Assembly (NCBI GenBank): GCA_028873975.1
Contig: JAPPMO010000011.1
Coordinates: forward strand, 1-64,000
Origin: Chloroflexota bacterium
GTDB lineage: Bacteria; Chloroflexota; Anaerolineae; Aggregatilineales; Phototrophicaceae
DNA: 64,000 nucleotides
Direction: 5' to 3'
The notes beneath the pieces are model-generated. The model made no database searches. It was not told the DNA's origin and was given only the letters and a program-made list of their open reading frames with translations. Below are positions 45,635 to 54,524 of the stretch, piece after piece. Numbering within the stretch: position 1 is the first letter of the stretch; each line of letters begins with the position of its first letter. A program made the position numbers and the translations under genes.

Positions 45635-46024
45635 ATGACATATCGCTTGCAGCATGTCAGCGTGCCGCGCCCGCCGGGCAGCGCCGAGCGAACCCGCGCC
45701 TTTTATAGCGCGCTGCTGGGGCTGGAAGAGATTCCCGCGCCGACCACAATCACGACTGTGGATGTGATCTGGTTCAAGCTCAACGACAGCGACGAACTGC
45801 ACATATTCGAAGAGGAGTCGCTAGGCGGCGCGTCGTTAAGGCATTTTTGTCTGGTCGTGGACGATCTCGAAGCCACGCGCAGGAAACTTGTCGACGCGGG
45901 CTATACACCTTGGGATGAGGAACCCATCCCGGGGCGGCCCCGGTTTTTCTGTTGCGACCCCAATGGCAATATGATTGAGTTCACAAGCATCGTCGACAAC
46001 TACCTCGATTATCAGGATTCGTAG
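45635..46024 (+). CDS. VOC-family (glyoxalase-like) protein
   Basis: 129 residues of the vicinal oxygen chelate fold with two beta-alpha-beta-beta-beta modules. Metal-site residues are suggested by the histidine in YRLQHVSVPRP, the histidine in RHFCLVVDDL and the glutamate in GNMIEFTSI. Possible roles include glyoxalase, epimerase or dioxygenase chemistry. It diverges from the E2 operon, and its 3' end overlaps the convergent sulfatase gene by 13 bp. The start has AGAAGAGAA upstream. Confidence 0.8.
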   Translation: MTYRLQHVSVPRPPGSAERTRAFYSALLGLEEIPAPTTITTVDVIWFKLNDSDELHIFEEESLGGASLRHFCLVVDDLEATRRKLVDAGYTPWDEEPIPGRPRFFCCDPNGNMIEFTSIVDNYLDYQDS

Positions 46025-47454
46025 CCATCCCCATAGCGCAATGGACCGCGCCAGGCGGCGGTATTCGCCGCGCGCAAAGCGTCAATGTCTAATTCAGTCT
46101 CTTCGACGCGCAATGCGCCATCCACAATGCAGGGACGCCGGTTGCGTTGTAGATACGCGATTAACTGTGACTTCAAACCCGCTTGACGCAGGGCGTATGC
46201 GGCATTCCCCGCCAGATTGCGAGAGTCGTTGGGGTCGGCTTCTATATGGAACAGGTGCTCGGCGCCGCCCCCAAAGTAATAGACATATTTGAAGGCGCCG
46301 TCCGTTGCGAAGACGGCGTCGCTGGTCTCGCCAAATATCACGCGACTGTCCGGCTGCGCCAGCAAGGAGAGGCCGTCCATTTCCCGAGCCGGCGTCAAAC
46401 CGGCCAGCTCCAGCAATGTGGGCGCGATGTCCGCGGTCAACACGGGCTCTTGGGAGCGTCTGTTGATGATGCCGTGACTTCTGGGCAAGCGCATGATGAC
46501 AGGCACACATGCGGAAGACTCCAGGAAGCTGTTCTTGGCGAACAAACGATGATCGCCCAGATGCTCGCCGTGGTCAGATGTGAGGACAATCACGGTATTG
46601 TCGTACAAACCCTTGCGCTTTAGCTCGCCAAGCAAGCGCCCCAATTGATAATCAATGTGCGTGATCTGCGCGTAATAGTGACGGCGGAGTCGCGTCATCA
46701 CCGACGGCGGAATACGGTCGGCTTTGCTCATGATCCGCTGTCGAGTCAAGGCAGGCGGCTCATCCGCGCTGTCCACCCAGTCGCCGATGACCGGTTCCGG
46801 GATCTCGAAGTCGTCATAGAAGCGATCGAATGGCTCCGGGGGATCAAAAGGGCTGTGCGGGGCTTCGAAGACCATCCACATAAAGAAGGGACAATCGGGA
46901 TCGCGGCGCGAAAGGAACTTGACGCCTTCGTCGACGATCCAATGGCTGTGAGTCAGACGCTCCGGCACGGCGCTCACCGCCGGATACACCTCGTTCCCGC
47001 CCAAGCCATGCCCGCGATAGAATCCGCCCCAGCCTTGATCTTCCAGGAAGTTGACGTAATCATTAGGATGCAGGCTGATATCCTCGAAGCCGAAGCGAGC
47101 GCGTTCGGGATAAAAGTGCATCTTGCCAATCGCCTTGGTCTGGTAACCCGCTTCTCGCGTCAAACGCCCGGGCAAGCTGTGTTCCGGCTTGATCGGACTT
47201 CGCGGACCGCGCATGAAATTATGAGGCATGCCATGCTGGCTGCCGGTAAAGCCGGTGAGCATGGTGGCGCGCTGCGGCATGCACACCGGGCAATCGGCAT
47301 AAGCGCGGCGATACCAGATGCCTTCGTATGCCAATTGATCGAAATGCGGCGTCATCACCGGGTGAGCGCTGTCGGCGATGCCAAGACAATCGCCGCGCCA
47401 TTGATCCAGCACGATGTAAACGATGTTTGGATTTTCGCTAGCTGAGGGATCCAA
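46012..47454 (-). CDS. type I sulfatase (Cys type) 2
   Basis: 480 residues. Formylglycine motif DCPVCMPQRATMLTG (Cys58), initial metal segment IVLDQWRGDC, and VLTSDHGEHLGDH with the second metal ligands. No signal peptide. It starts 8 bp upstream of the MalG-type permease of transporter 5 in the same direction, reading permease after sulfatase only if the order is reversed: the transporter genes come first (50904 to 47462), the sulfatase last. It would desulfate the sugar imported by system 5. Confidence 0.9.
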   Translation of the reverse strand: MDPSASENPNIVYIVLDQWRGDCLGIADSAHPVMTPHFDQLAYEGIWYRRAYADCPVCMPQRATMLTGFTGSQHGMPHNFMRGPRSPIKPEHSLPGRLTREAGYQTKAIGKMHFYPERARFGFEDISLHPNDYVNFLEDQGWGGFYRGHGLGGNEVYPAVSAVPERLTHSHWIVDEGVKFLSRRDPDCPFFMWMVFEAPHSPFDPPEPFDRFYDDFEIPEPVIGDWVDSADEPPALTRQRIMSKADRIPPSVMTRLRRHYYAQITHIDYQLGRLLGELKRKGLYDNTVIVLTSDHGEHLGDHRLFAKNSFLESSACVPVIMRLPRSHGIINRRSQEPVLTADIAPTLLELAGLTPAREMDGLSLLAQPDSRVIFGETSDAVFATDGAFKYVYYFGGGAEHLFHIEADPNDSRNLAGNAAYALRQAGLKSQLIAYLQRNRRPCIVDGALRVEETELDIDALRAANTAAWRGPLRYGDGYES

Positions 47455-47461
47455 GGGCGCG

Positions 47462-48316
47462 CTATCCCTTGAGACTGCCCTGCGCAGTCACGCCGCTGAT
47501 CAGGTGCTTCTGCCCGAAGTAGAAGACAATCAGCATCGGGATGATCATCAACATCGAGAAGACCATGATCAGGTTGAGGCTGTTGTCCTCGCCTTCAAAG
47601 CCCTGCAAGGCGTTCAAGCCCAGCGCCAAGGTCCAAAGTTCCTTGTTTGAACCCAGGTAAATCAGCGGATTCAGGAAGTCGTTCCAGGCGAAGGAAAAGG
47701 CGAAGATCGATACCGCCGCCAGCACGGGCCGCGACATCGGCATGAAGATCCGCCACCAAACGCCGAATTCAGAGCAGCCGTCAATGCGAGCCGAGTCGTA
47801 AATGTCTTCCGGTATGCCGCGGAAAAACTGCCGATACAAAAAGATATAGAAAGCGTTATGCCCGAGGACGCGGGGCAAGATCAGCGGACCGAAGGTGCGC
47901 GTCCAGCCGATCTCATCGAAAAACAGGAATAAGGGAATTAATCGCACCACATAGGGCAGCATCATCGTCGCCAGCAAGATGCCAAAGAAAATGTTTCGCC
48001 CGGGGAAGGGGATGCGAGCGAAAGCATAACCAGCTAAGGTGCAGGGCGCCCAAGCGCCAAACAGAGAGGCCACCACGATAACCATCGTATTGCGCGTATA
48101 CTGGAGGATCGGCCGCGCTTCAAAGAGATAGGGGTAATTCTCCCAGGCGACCGGATCCGGGATCAGCTCCAGCCGTCGTATGGTGATTTTGTCGCGCGTC
48201 TTCAGCGACGTGGAAACCGTCCAGAGCAGCGGCACCATCATCACAATCGCGCCTACGGTCAGCACCGTATAGATGATGATGTAGCGAACCATTTTTGCTC
48301 TAGGATCTTCAATCAT
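47462..48316 (-). CDS. sugar ABC transporter permease, MalG type (system 5)
   Basis: 284 residues with six membrane segments, an EAA loop (DSARIDGCSEFGVWWRIFMP) and a C-terminal SGVTAQGSLKG. It is followed by the sulfatase gene 7 bp downstream, so uptake and desulfation are probably linked. The 68-bp gap to the upstream permease contains a family B hairpin. Confidence 0.92.
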   Translation of the reverse strand: MIEDPRAKMVRYIIIYTVLTVGAIVMMVPLLWTVSTSLKTRDKITIRRLELIPDPVAWENYPYLFEARPILQYTRNTMVIVVASLFGAWAPCTLAGYAFARIPFPGRNIFFGILLATMMLPYVVRLIPLFLFFDEIGWTRTFGPLILPRVLGHNAFYIFLYRQFFRGIPEDIYDSARIDGCSEFGVWWRIFMPMSRPVLAAVSIFAFSFAWNDFLNPLIYLGSNKELWTLALGLNALQGFEGEDNSLNLIMVFSMLMIIPMLIVFYFGQKHLISGVTAQGSLKG

Positions 48317-48329
48317 GCCTGCATCCTAA

Positions 48330-48380
48330 ATCCAACACTCCCCTTCCCTCTTGATGGGGGAAGGGGTTGGGGGATGGGGG
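48330..48380. repeat. family B repeat between the two permease genes (system 5)
   Basis: CTCCCCTTCCCTCTTGATGG then GGGAAGGGGTTGGGGGATGG is the right block of family B, with an 8-9 bp stem (CCCCTTCCC/GGGAAGGGG) and the G-rich tail that ends GGGGGATGGGGGT. It covers most of the intergenic gap. Confidence 0.6.
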
Positions 48381-48384
48381 TGAT

Positions 48385-49359
48385 TTAAGTCCCATCGTCT
48401 TGCGCATCCCCATAAAATACCCAGCGATTCGAGGTGTAGACGAGCAATAGCGTCAACACAAAAATGATGAGAAACAGAATCACCGACAGCGCCGCCGAAT
48501 AACCAAACTCAAAATCTCGAAAAGCCTTATTGTAAACATGCAGCATGTAGACAAGTCCAGCTTGCAAGGGTCCTCCATTGGTCCCGATGAGAATGAAGAC
48601 CTGTTCAAAGATCTGAAAGCCGCCGATCAAACCCAGGAGCAAATTGAAGAATATCGTCGGCGTCATCAGCGGGACAGTGATATAGACGAGTCGATGCCAG
48701 CCAGTGCCGCCGTCTATCGCCGCCGCCTCGTAGAGATCATCCGGGATGCTTTGCAAGCCGGCCAGGAAGATAATCATCTGCCCGCCGAAGCCCCACAAGC
48801 TAATCAAAATCAGCGACGGTTTTATCGCATCCGGCGAAGACAGCCAGCGCACCGGCATTGCGCCGATCAAGACAAGAAACTGATTAAGAAAACCATAGCG
48901 CGTGTTGAGGAAACCAGCGAAGATCACCGTCGCCGCCACCAGGGGCACCACCGACGGCACATAAAACAGCGTGCGATAGAGTTCCATGCCGCGCACGCGC
49001 AGGTTCAGTATCAGCGCGATCAAAAAGGCGAAAATGAGGCGCAAGGGCACGCTGAATCCCAGATAGTAAACGGTGTTGTACATGCTCTTGCCGAAGAACT
49101 TATCCTCGGTGAAGATTTCGACGTAATTCTCCAAGCCGATCCAGGGCGGCACGCCCACCGTGCCAATCTGATAATCGGTGAAGCTCAGGTACAGATTGTA
49201 GATGAATGGCAGGGCATCAAAGATGATGAAGCCGGCGAACCAGGGGAAGATGAATGCGAAGCCGATCAAGGCGCGGTTGCGGAACCACCATTCCTGCAGC
49301 CGCACCTTCCAGGTTGCGTCCTGTTGAGTCTGCTTCGCTTTGATAGACGCTTGCGCCAT
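48385..49359 (-). CDS. sugar ABC transporter permease, MalF type (system 5)
   Basis: 324 residues, first membrane segment ALIGFAFIFPWFAGFIIF, EAA loop EAAAIDGGTGWHRLVYITVP and last segments ALSVILFLIIFVLTLLLVY. A long open frame on the opposite strand across this gene and the binding-protein gene (48538-50889) is an antisense shadow. Confidence 0.92.
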   Translation of the reverse strand: MAQASIKAKQTQQDATWKVRLQEWWFRNRALIGFAFIFPWFAGFIIFDALPFIYNLYLSFTDYQIGTVGVPPWIGLENYVEIFTEDKFFGKSMYNTVYYLGFSVPLRLIFAFLIALILNLRVRGMELYRTLFYVPSVVPLVAATVIFAGFLNTRYGFLNQFLVLIGAMPVRWLSSPDAIKPSLILISLWGFGGQMIIFLAGLQSIPDDLYEAAAIDGGTGWHRLVYITVPLMTPTIFFNLLLGLIGGFQIFEQVFILIGTNGGPLQAGLVYMLHVYNKAFRDFEFGYSAALSVILFLIIFVLTLLLVYTSNRWVFYGDAQDDGT

Positions 49360-49383
49360 TTACTGCCTCATGCTGTTGCCGGG

Positions 49384-49528
49384 CGGGCGACCCAGTGGGT
49401 CGCCCGTTCATTTTCCGCACCTAGGCTAATGTGTAGGGTTCAGCCGATGGTTGACCCGTCGCCCTTGCAGTTATGTGTCGAGCAAAGCCCCTCCCTCATT
49501 TTGGGGGAGGGGTTTGGGGTGGGGGCAT
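49384..49528. repeat. family A and family B repeats in the system 5 spacer
   Basis: A perfect family A hairpin, CGGGCGACCC-AGT-GGGTCGCCCG, lies at 49384-49406. A family B right block follows at 49488-49528: CCCCTCCC (49488-49495) pairs with GGGAGGGG (49505-49512), with the G-rich tail GGTTTGGGGTGGGGGC. Both families occur in the 171-bp spacer between permease and binding-protein genes. Confidence 0.7.
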
Positions 49529-49530
49529 TC

Positions 49531-50904
49531 CTACATATTCTCGGCGTCAAACTCCGCCCAGAACTCATCCAGCAATGCCTGCATCTCGGCATGGGCGTCA
49601 TTCAGCGCATCTTCGGCCGACTTTACGCCGTGGTATGCTTCCGCGATATTGTTGGACAAGATCTCCGCCAACTGCCCCTGAACCGGTGTGATTTGCACTG
49701 GCGTATCAAGCGCCAGACCTTCGAGTACCACCGACCAATAGGGATTGACATCGTAGTAAGCCGGGTTCTCGTTGCATTCCTTCACCGGCGAGGGACGGCT
49801 CTGCGCGAACAGAAAGGCGCAGCCGCCCAGCGGGTGCGCGCCGATAAACTCCGCGAACTTAAAGGCAGCCTCCTGCTTCTCTGGCGGATGCACCCGTGGA
49901 ATCGTGTAAGCCCAGGCGCCGCTGTAATTGTAGCCGGTGGTGCCCGCAGAATGGGCATCGGGATTGTCGCCATTGTAAGGTCTCAGCATCGTGCCCCAAC
50001 TGCTGGGGTCCGCATAGCCTTCGGGATCATTCACATTGAAGTGTCCGAAGAAGGAGGTGTTGATGTGCAGGAAAGCCTGTTTGTCTTCGTACCAGGGGTG
50101 ATCGCCTTGAGCGAAGGCCGTATCCTGGAAGAAGTCGGTTATGTTCAACGTGCCGTGATTGATGTTGTTGGTCACGCTGAGCATCCACTCCAGCGTTTCC
50201 AGGCCTTCGGGGCTGTTGAAGAGCAAGGTGCGGCCATCGTCCGTGACGTACTTGCCATTGTTGGTATACAGCCAGGCGACAAATTCCGAATCGGTGCCAA
50301 AAGCCGCTGCGCCCAGGACATCAATACCCATGGGATCGGCGACCGTGATCGCTGCCGCCATTTCCTCCAGCTCTTGCCAGGTTTCCGGCGGATCTTCCGG
50401 ATCAAAGCCGGCATCGCGCAGCAAATTCTTGTTGTAAATCATCAGACCGGTCAAGCCGCCGGCGGTCGGCATCGGCAAGCCATAGAGTTCGCCGTTCCAA
50501 TACTGCAGACCAATCTCGCCATCGTAGAAGACGCTGAGATCGGTCCCATGCGCCTCCACGAAATGATCGATCGGGATGATCAAGCCGTTGATGGCGAATT
50601 GATAGGTCTCGGGACGGGTGGACATGATGATGCCAGGCGGATTGCTGCTGGCAGCGGCGGTAGCGAGCAATTCGGCGCGGTTATCCCAGGGCTGGACTTG
50701 GTTAATGACGCGGATGCAGGGATTCTCCGCCTGGAAGTGGCCGATGAGGGTGTCCATCAGCGCTTCGCGGGCGGCGCCCCACCAATTCATGAACTCAAGT
50801 TCGATGACGTCGCCGTCGCAATCCTGCGCGAGCGCCGGCGCCAAGCCGAGCGACAAAAGCATCATCGCCGCCATTGCCAAGCCAAATAAGCGTGAGGGTT
50901 TCAT
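49531..50904 (-). CDS. extracellular sugar-binding protein (system 5)
   Basis: 457 residues. The Sec signal (about residues 1-26) ends PALAQ before DCDGDVIELEFMNWWG. A cysteine follows two residues later but is not in lipobox position. Further cysteines (CIRV, CAFLF, VKECNE) may form disulfides. A very strong ribosome-binding site (AATAGGAGTAAACC) precedes the ATG. It heads the leftward operon of two permeases and a sulfatase, so a sulfated saccharide is a plausible ligand. Confidence 0.9.
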   Translation of the reverse strand: MKPSRLFGLAMAAMMLLSLGLAPALAQDCDGDVIELEFMNWWGAAREALMDTLIGHFQAENPCIRVINQVQPWDNRAELLATAAASSNPPGIIMSTRPETYQFAINGLIIPIDHFVEAHGTDLSVFYDGEIGLQYWNGELYGLPMPTAGGLTGLMIYNKNLLRDAGFDPEDPPETWQELEEMAAAITVADPMGIDVLGAAAFGTDSEFVAWLYTNNGKYVTDDGRTLLFNSPEGLETLEWMLSVTNNINHGTLNITDFFQDTAFAQGDHPWYEDKQAFLHINTSFFGHFNVNDPEGYADPSSWGTMLRPYNGDNPDAHSAGTTGYNYSGAWAYTIPRVHPPEKQEAAFKFAEFIGAHPLGGCAFLFAQSRPSPVKECNENPAYYDVNPYWSVVLEGLALDTPVQITPVQGQLAEILSNNIAEAYHGVKSAEDALNDAHAEMQALLDEFWAEFDAENM

Positions 50905-51119
50905 GGTTTACTCCTATTGAATTAAAATAGTGAATCTATCGGCTTTTCAGCCATTGCTTCACATTTTCTCGCGGCGCGTTTTCATTTGCAGTTTACCGCG
51001 CGCTGGTTATACTTGAGCGAGTGTCGAGCAACTTAATCAACTTGTTGCAGTTAATTTACCGCGTTTTGAATAATCTGTCAAAATTGCTCGGCAAGGATGC
51101 GCATAACTAGGTGGTCGCA

Positions 51120-51395
51120 ATGGAGAATCCAGGTATCCTGAATATCATGAAATACGCCAACGCGGTGAAACTGGAAAGGTACAGCCACCGCGATTTTAGT
51201 GAATGGACCCGAGCGGAACTCCGGCAAATGGACGATATCAACGGCGCCAACTCGATGTATATAGGCAGCATCAGACAGGGCGAAGTGCTGGACCTCCTGG
51301 TGGATATCCTCACTTCACCGGATACAGATTGGATGAAATACGATTCTCCGGGCGAAGAAGAGTGGTATGTGCTGCCATCGCTGCTGGAAACATAG
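51120..51395 (+). CDS. small protein of unknown function
   Basis: 91 residues from the ATG at 51120 (a GTG at 51111 is also possible). Acidic, with no signal or membrane segment. Contains a segment of helical character (RHRDFSEWTRAEL-like, here HRDFSEWTRAELRQMDD) and a terminal SPGEEEWYVLPSLLET. I do not recognise it. It is divergent from transporter 5 and about 50 bp before the next gene, so its link to the downstream block is uncertain. Confidence 0.5.
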   Translation: MENPGILNIMKYANAVKLERYSHRDFSEWTRAELRQMDDINGANSMYIGSIRQGEVLDLLVDILTSPDTDWMKYDSPGEEEWYVLPSLLET

Positions 51396-51446
51396 ACATT
51401 TGATGTTATGCATGGACGATAGCAAAAAGGGAATTAGCAGAAGCGA

Positions 51447-52301
51447 ATGAGCGTCTACACGGCCGATCCCCGCCTCAGCCGCTTTGATCCCTTGGAGCGG
51501 GTTTTCTTCTACGATGACTTCGACGAAGGCATTCGCGGCTGGTCGGAATTGATCGGCAATTACGAACATAGTCCCGATTCCATGTTGCCGGAATACAAGG
51601 ACATGCGTCCGCCCATGCTCAGTAACCTGACCATGTGGGATACCGGTACAGCCGGCTCAATGGAAGGCAGCTACGCGCTTAAACTGGCGACGCGGGCGCG
51701 GGCGGGTTCGCTGGCGACGAGCATCAAACGGCAGACCTTCCGCAAGCGCGGGCAAATTCAACTTGAGTGCTATTTCACGTTTAAGCCGGAAGCGAGCGAA
51801 CTGCGTCTGTCCCTGGACGACGTGCGCGCCTTCGGCGTCCTCTTCGACCTGCAAGACGGCATGAATCCCGAATATCGGTGGATGCCGCATCTGCGCTATC
51901 TCAACGCGGTGGACGACGAGATGATCAACCGCTGGCAAGTCAAAGGGAAGACGCGTCCTTTCCACAATATCGGCGATTCCGGCGAGACCGTGTCGCATTT
52001 TCATCTGGGACCGGAAAACTGGGACTTCGTCGATTGCCCGGCGCAAAGCCTCTGTTACAACGAGATCGCGACCAAGATGAATTGGCATTATCTCAAGGTC
52101 AAGGTAGATTTGGCGGAACGGCGCTTTATAGGTTTTCAATGCAATGACCTGTCTTACAGCGGGGAAGCGCTCCAGCACATCTCTATCCCGGCCATGCCCA
52201 ACTTGAACTGCATGTTGAATACGGCCTTTTGGGTGGAAACGAACCGCGACAAGCGCGCCTTCCTGTATGTCGACTCCGTACTGCTTTCCGGGGTGTTCTA
52301 G
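51447..52301 (+). CDS. unknown protein, beta-rich, possibly DUF6772-like
   Basis: 284 residues, no signal peptide. It begins with FDPLERVFFYDDFDEGIRGW and continues with strand-rich stretches (GSYALKLATRARAGS, GQIQLECYFTFKP, NWHYLKVKVDLAERRFIGF), the pattern of a concanavalin/jelly-roll carbohydrate-binding fold. The family name DUF6772 comes from memory of similar proteins and is not confirmed. Its partner gene follows after 2 bp. It is probably cytoplasmic, a sugar- or product-binding protein. Confidence 0.55.
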   Translation: MSVYTADPRLSRFDPLERVFFYDDFDEGIRGWSELIGNYEHSPDSMLPEYKDMRPPMLSNLTMWDTGTAGSMEGSYALKLATRARAGSLATSIKRQTFRKRGQIQLECYFTFKPEASELRLSLDDVRAFGVLFDLQDGMNPEYRWMPHLRYLNAVDDEMINRWQVKGKTRPFHNIGDSGETVSHFHLGPENWDFVDCPAQSLCYNEIATKMNWHYLKVKVDLAERRFIGFQCNDLSYSGEALQHISIPAMPNLNCMLNTAFWVETNRDKRAFLYVDSVLLSGVF

Positions 52302-52303
52302 CC

Positions 52304-52645
52304 ATGGCCGTCAGACGCAGTTACACCGCCATCGTCGAGCGAAACGTTCTTTGGCAAGGCGACTTCGCCAGCGAACCCTACGAAGCCGCCTGGGCCAGCG
52401 AAGCCATATTTTTCGTGCGCGCGCTGGATCTATCGCCCGACTTTGAAGGCGGATTGGCGTCGGTGCAGATTTCCGCCGACGGCATCTATTGGGCTGACGA
52501 GGGCACGACCTTCGAGTTGCCAAGGAAAACAGATGCGGTAACTTTTTGCAAGGTTACGCATTTTGGCGGTTTTTTGCGGCTCCAGGGCCACATAGCGCCA
52601 GGAGACAGCATAAAAGTGCTGGTCTCATTGGCGCTGAAGGAATGA
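52304..52645 (+). CDS. small beta-rich protein of unknown function
   Basis: 113 residues from the ATG 2 bp after the previous stop (MAVRRSYTAIVERNVLW). It contains strands such as EAIFFVRALDLSP and GGFLRLQGHIAPG and ends IKVLVSLALKE, reminiscent of an immunoglobulin-like or phage-tail-type sandwich. No match is recognised. The tight spacing indicates that it works with the upstream protein. Confidence 0.55.
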   Translation: MAVRRSYTAIVERNVLWQGDFASEPYEAAWASEAIFFVRALDLSPDFEGGLASVQISADGIYWADEGTTFELPRKTDAVTFCKVTHFGGFLRLQGHIAPGDSIKVLVSLALKE

Positions 52646-52672
52646 TGCGAGCTTAAGCAAACACGACACATT

Positions 52673-52698
52673 TGTAAGGGCGACTCTTCGGTCGCCCG
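52673..52698. repeat. intergenic repeat family A hairpin
   Basis: GTAAGGGCGAC-TCTTCG-GTCGCCCGC: a 7-bp stem GGGCGAC/GTCGCCC. It lies between the unknown gene and the FAD oxidoreductase gene and marks a possible transcript boundary inside the block. Confidence 0.6.
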
Positions 52699-52728
52699 CT
52701 TAACACACAGACAACCAAGGAAAACTGA

Positions 52729-54519
52729 ATGACATCTCCCCCAACATACGACTTCGACGCCGTCATAGTCGGCGGCGCGCCGGCCGGCATCATGGCGGGC
52801 ATTGCAGTCGCTCGCGCGGGACGACGCGCCATCATCCTGGAGCGCACCGCGCATATCGGCGGTTTGCCCGCCAACGGACTGGGCGCGACCGATATCCATA
52901 CCAAGGGCGCGACAGGCGGGCTTTTCCTGGATTTCGTCAGGCGCGTCAAACAGCACTACGTCGACGAATACGGCGCGAATTCACAGCAGGTAATCGACTG
53001 CGGGGAGGGCTACCGCTTCGAGCCGCGTGTCGCCGAAAAGATCCTGCTGGAAATGATCGCGGAGCCGGGAGAATACCTGGAAGTCCGCACGATGCGGCAA
53101 TTCGATCACGAGCCCAGTAATACCATAAAAGAGGGCGCGGCGTTGACGGGGATCAAGATCATCAACCGAACTAACGGCGAGATCGAAACTTATCACGCCA
53201 GCGTTTTCGTCGACGCCACTTACGAAGGCGATCTGGCAGCCGCCGCCGGCGCCCCTTACATGCTCGGTCGCGAAGGCGCGGACGAATACAGCGAGCCTTG
53301 CGCCGGCAAATTCTACCAGCGCTGGGGCGCGCCGGCAGACGACTATTACTCCACCGGGCAGGGCGATAATGCGATTCAGTCTTACAACTATCGATTGCCG
53401 CTGACGACCGTCGAATCAAACATGGCCAGGATCGAAAAACCGCGCGCATACAACCGCGAAGAATACGTCTCGCTGATTGACGACCTGCGGCTGAACCGCT
53501 TCGCCGGTCCGCCGACGCCGATGGAATTCGACGGCATCGGCGCGATCACCAATATGGTGACGGTGCCCAACGGCAAAGTCGACGGCAACAATCAACACGC
53601 CGCCTTCATCTCGACAGACCTGCCAGAGGAGAACTGGCCCTATCCCACAGCCAGTTGGGATTGGCGCGATCGCTTTGCGGAACGCCTGCGCGATTACATC
53701 CTCGGGCTGTTCTACTTCGCGCAGAATGACCCGGAACTGCCGGCCGACTTCCGCGAGCGCTGCCGGCGCTGGGGGCTGGCCAGCGACGAATTTGCGGACA
53801 ATGGCAACTTCCCGCGGCAGATCTATGTGCGCGAGGGACGGCGCATCCGCGGCGAGTACCTCTTCACCGCGCAGGACGCCTTGTCCAAGCGCCACACGCG
53901 CGCGCACATGACCAGCATCACCGCCAGCCATTACAGCCTGGACTCGCATGCCTGCCTGAAGCGCGAAGTGGGACGTCCTCATCTGGATGGCTTCTTTTCT
54001 TATCGCACGACGCCCTACAGCGTGCCCTACGGCGTCATCGTGCCCCTGGAAGTCGAGAATCTGTTGATTCCGGCGCCGGCGTCGGGCACGCATATCGGCT
54101 TCAGCACGCTGCGCATGGAACCATGCTGGATGGCGCTGGGGGAAGCGGCGGGCGAAGCGATCAACGTTAGTTTGGACGACGGCAGCTCGGTCCGGGAAGT
54201 CAGCGTGGTCGATTTGCAGCGGCGTCTGCTGGCCGCCGGTGCGGTCTTGACCTACTACGAGGACGCGGCGCCCGGCGACTCCAGCTACGAAGCGCTGCAA
54301 TACTTCGCTTTGCGTGGCTTCCTGGGCGACGGCTATCAAGCGAAGCTGGACGAGTTGGCCTCGGACGAAGACCGGGTTCAGTGGACGACCTGGGCGAATA
54401 CGCCGGAATTGGAACCGTTCGAAGGGACGCGCGGGCAACTCTTGGATAGAATTTATACTGAAGTCAGCAAGCGAGCGGATGCGGAACAAGCTGCGCTTTA
54501 CGCGGGAATGGAGGGTTAG
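52729..54519 (+). CDS. FAD-dependent oxidoreductase (FAD_oxidored family) A
   Basis: 596 residues. The FAD-binding motif is IVGGAPAGIMAGIAVARAG (residues 13-31), followed by ERTAHIGGLPANGLGATD, the second flavin contact of this family. VDATYEGDLAAAAGAPY is a further conserved segment. The family contains enzymes that oxidise or dehydrogenate secondary metabolites and sugars; the substrate is unknown. Its stop overlaps a GTG start candidate of the PhyH gene. Confidence 0.85.
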   Translation: MTSPPTYDFDAVIVGGAPAGIMAGIAVARAGRRAIILERTAHIGGLPANGLGATDIHTKGATGGLFLDFVRRVKQHYVDEYGANSQQVIDCGEGYRFEPRVAEKILLEMIAEPGEYLEVRTMRQFDHEPSNTIKEGAALTGIKIINRTNGEIETYHASVFVDATYEGDLAAAAGAPYMLGREGADEYSEPCAGKFYQRWGAPADDYYSTGQGDNAIQSYNYRLPLTTVESNMARIEKPRAYNREEYVSLIDDLRLNRFAGPPTPMEFDGIGAITNMVTVPNGKVDGNNQHAAFISTDLPEENWPYPTASWDWRDRFAERLRDYILGLFYFAQNDPELPADFRERCRRWGLASDEFADNGNFPRQIYVREGRRIRGEYLFTAQDALSKRHTRAHMTSITASHYSLDSHACLKREVGRPHLDGFFSYRTTPYSVPYGVIVPLEVENLLIPAPASGTHIGFSTLRMEPCWMALGEAAGEAINVSLDDGSSVREVSVVDLQRRLLAAGAVLTYYEDAAPGDSSYEALQYFALRGFLGDGYQAKLDELASDEDRVQWTTWANTPELEPFEGTRGQLLDRIYTEVSKRADAEQAALYAGMEG

Positions 54520-54524
54520 TGGCG

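Noticed and set aside
48538..50889. 783-codon open frame on the plus strand
   Set aside because: It runs antisense to the system 5 binding-protein and MalF-type permease genes. The minus-strand proteins show complete family features; the plus-strand product has no recognisable fold.
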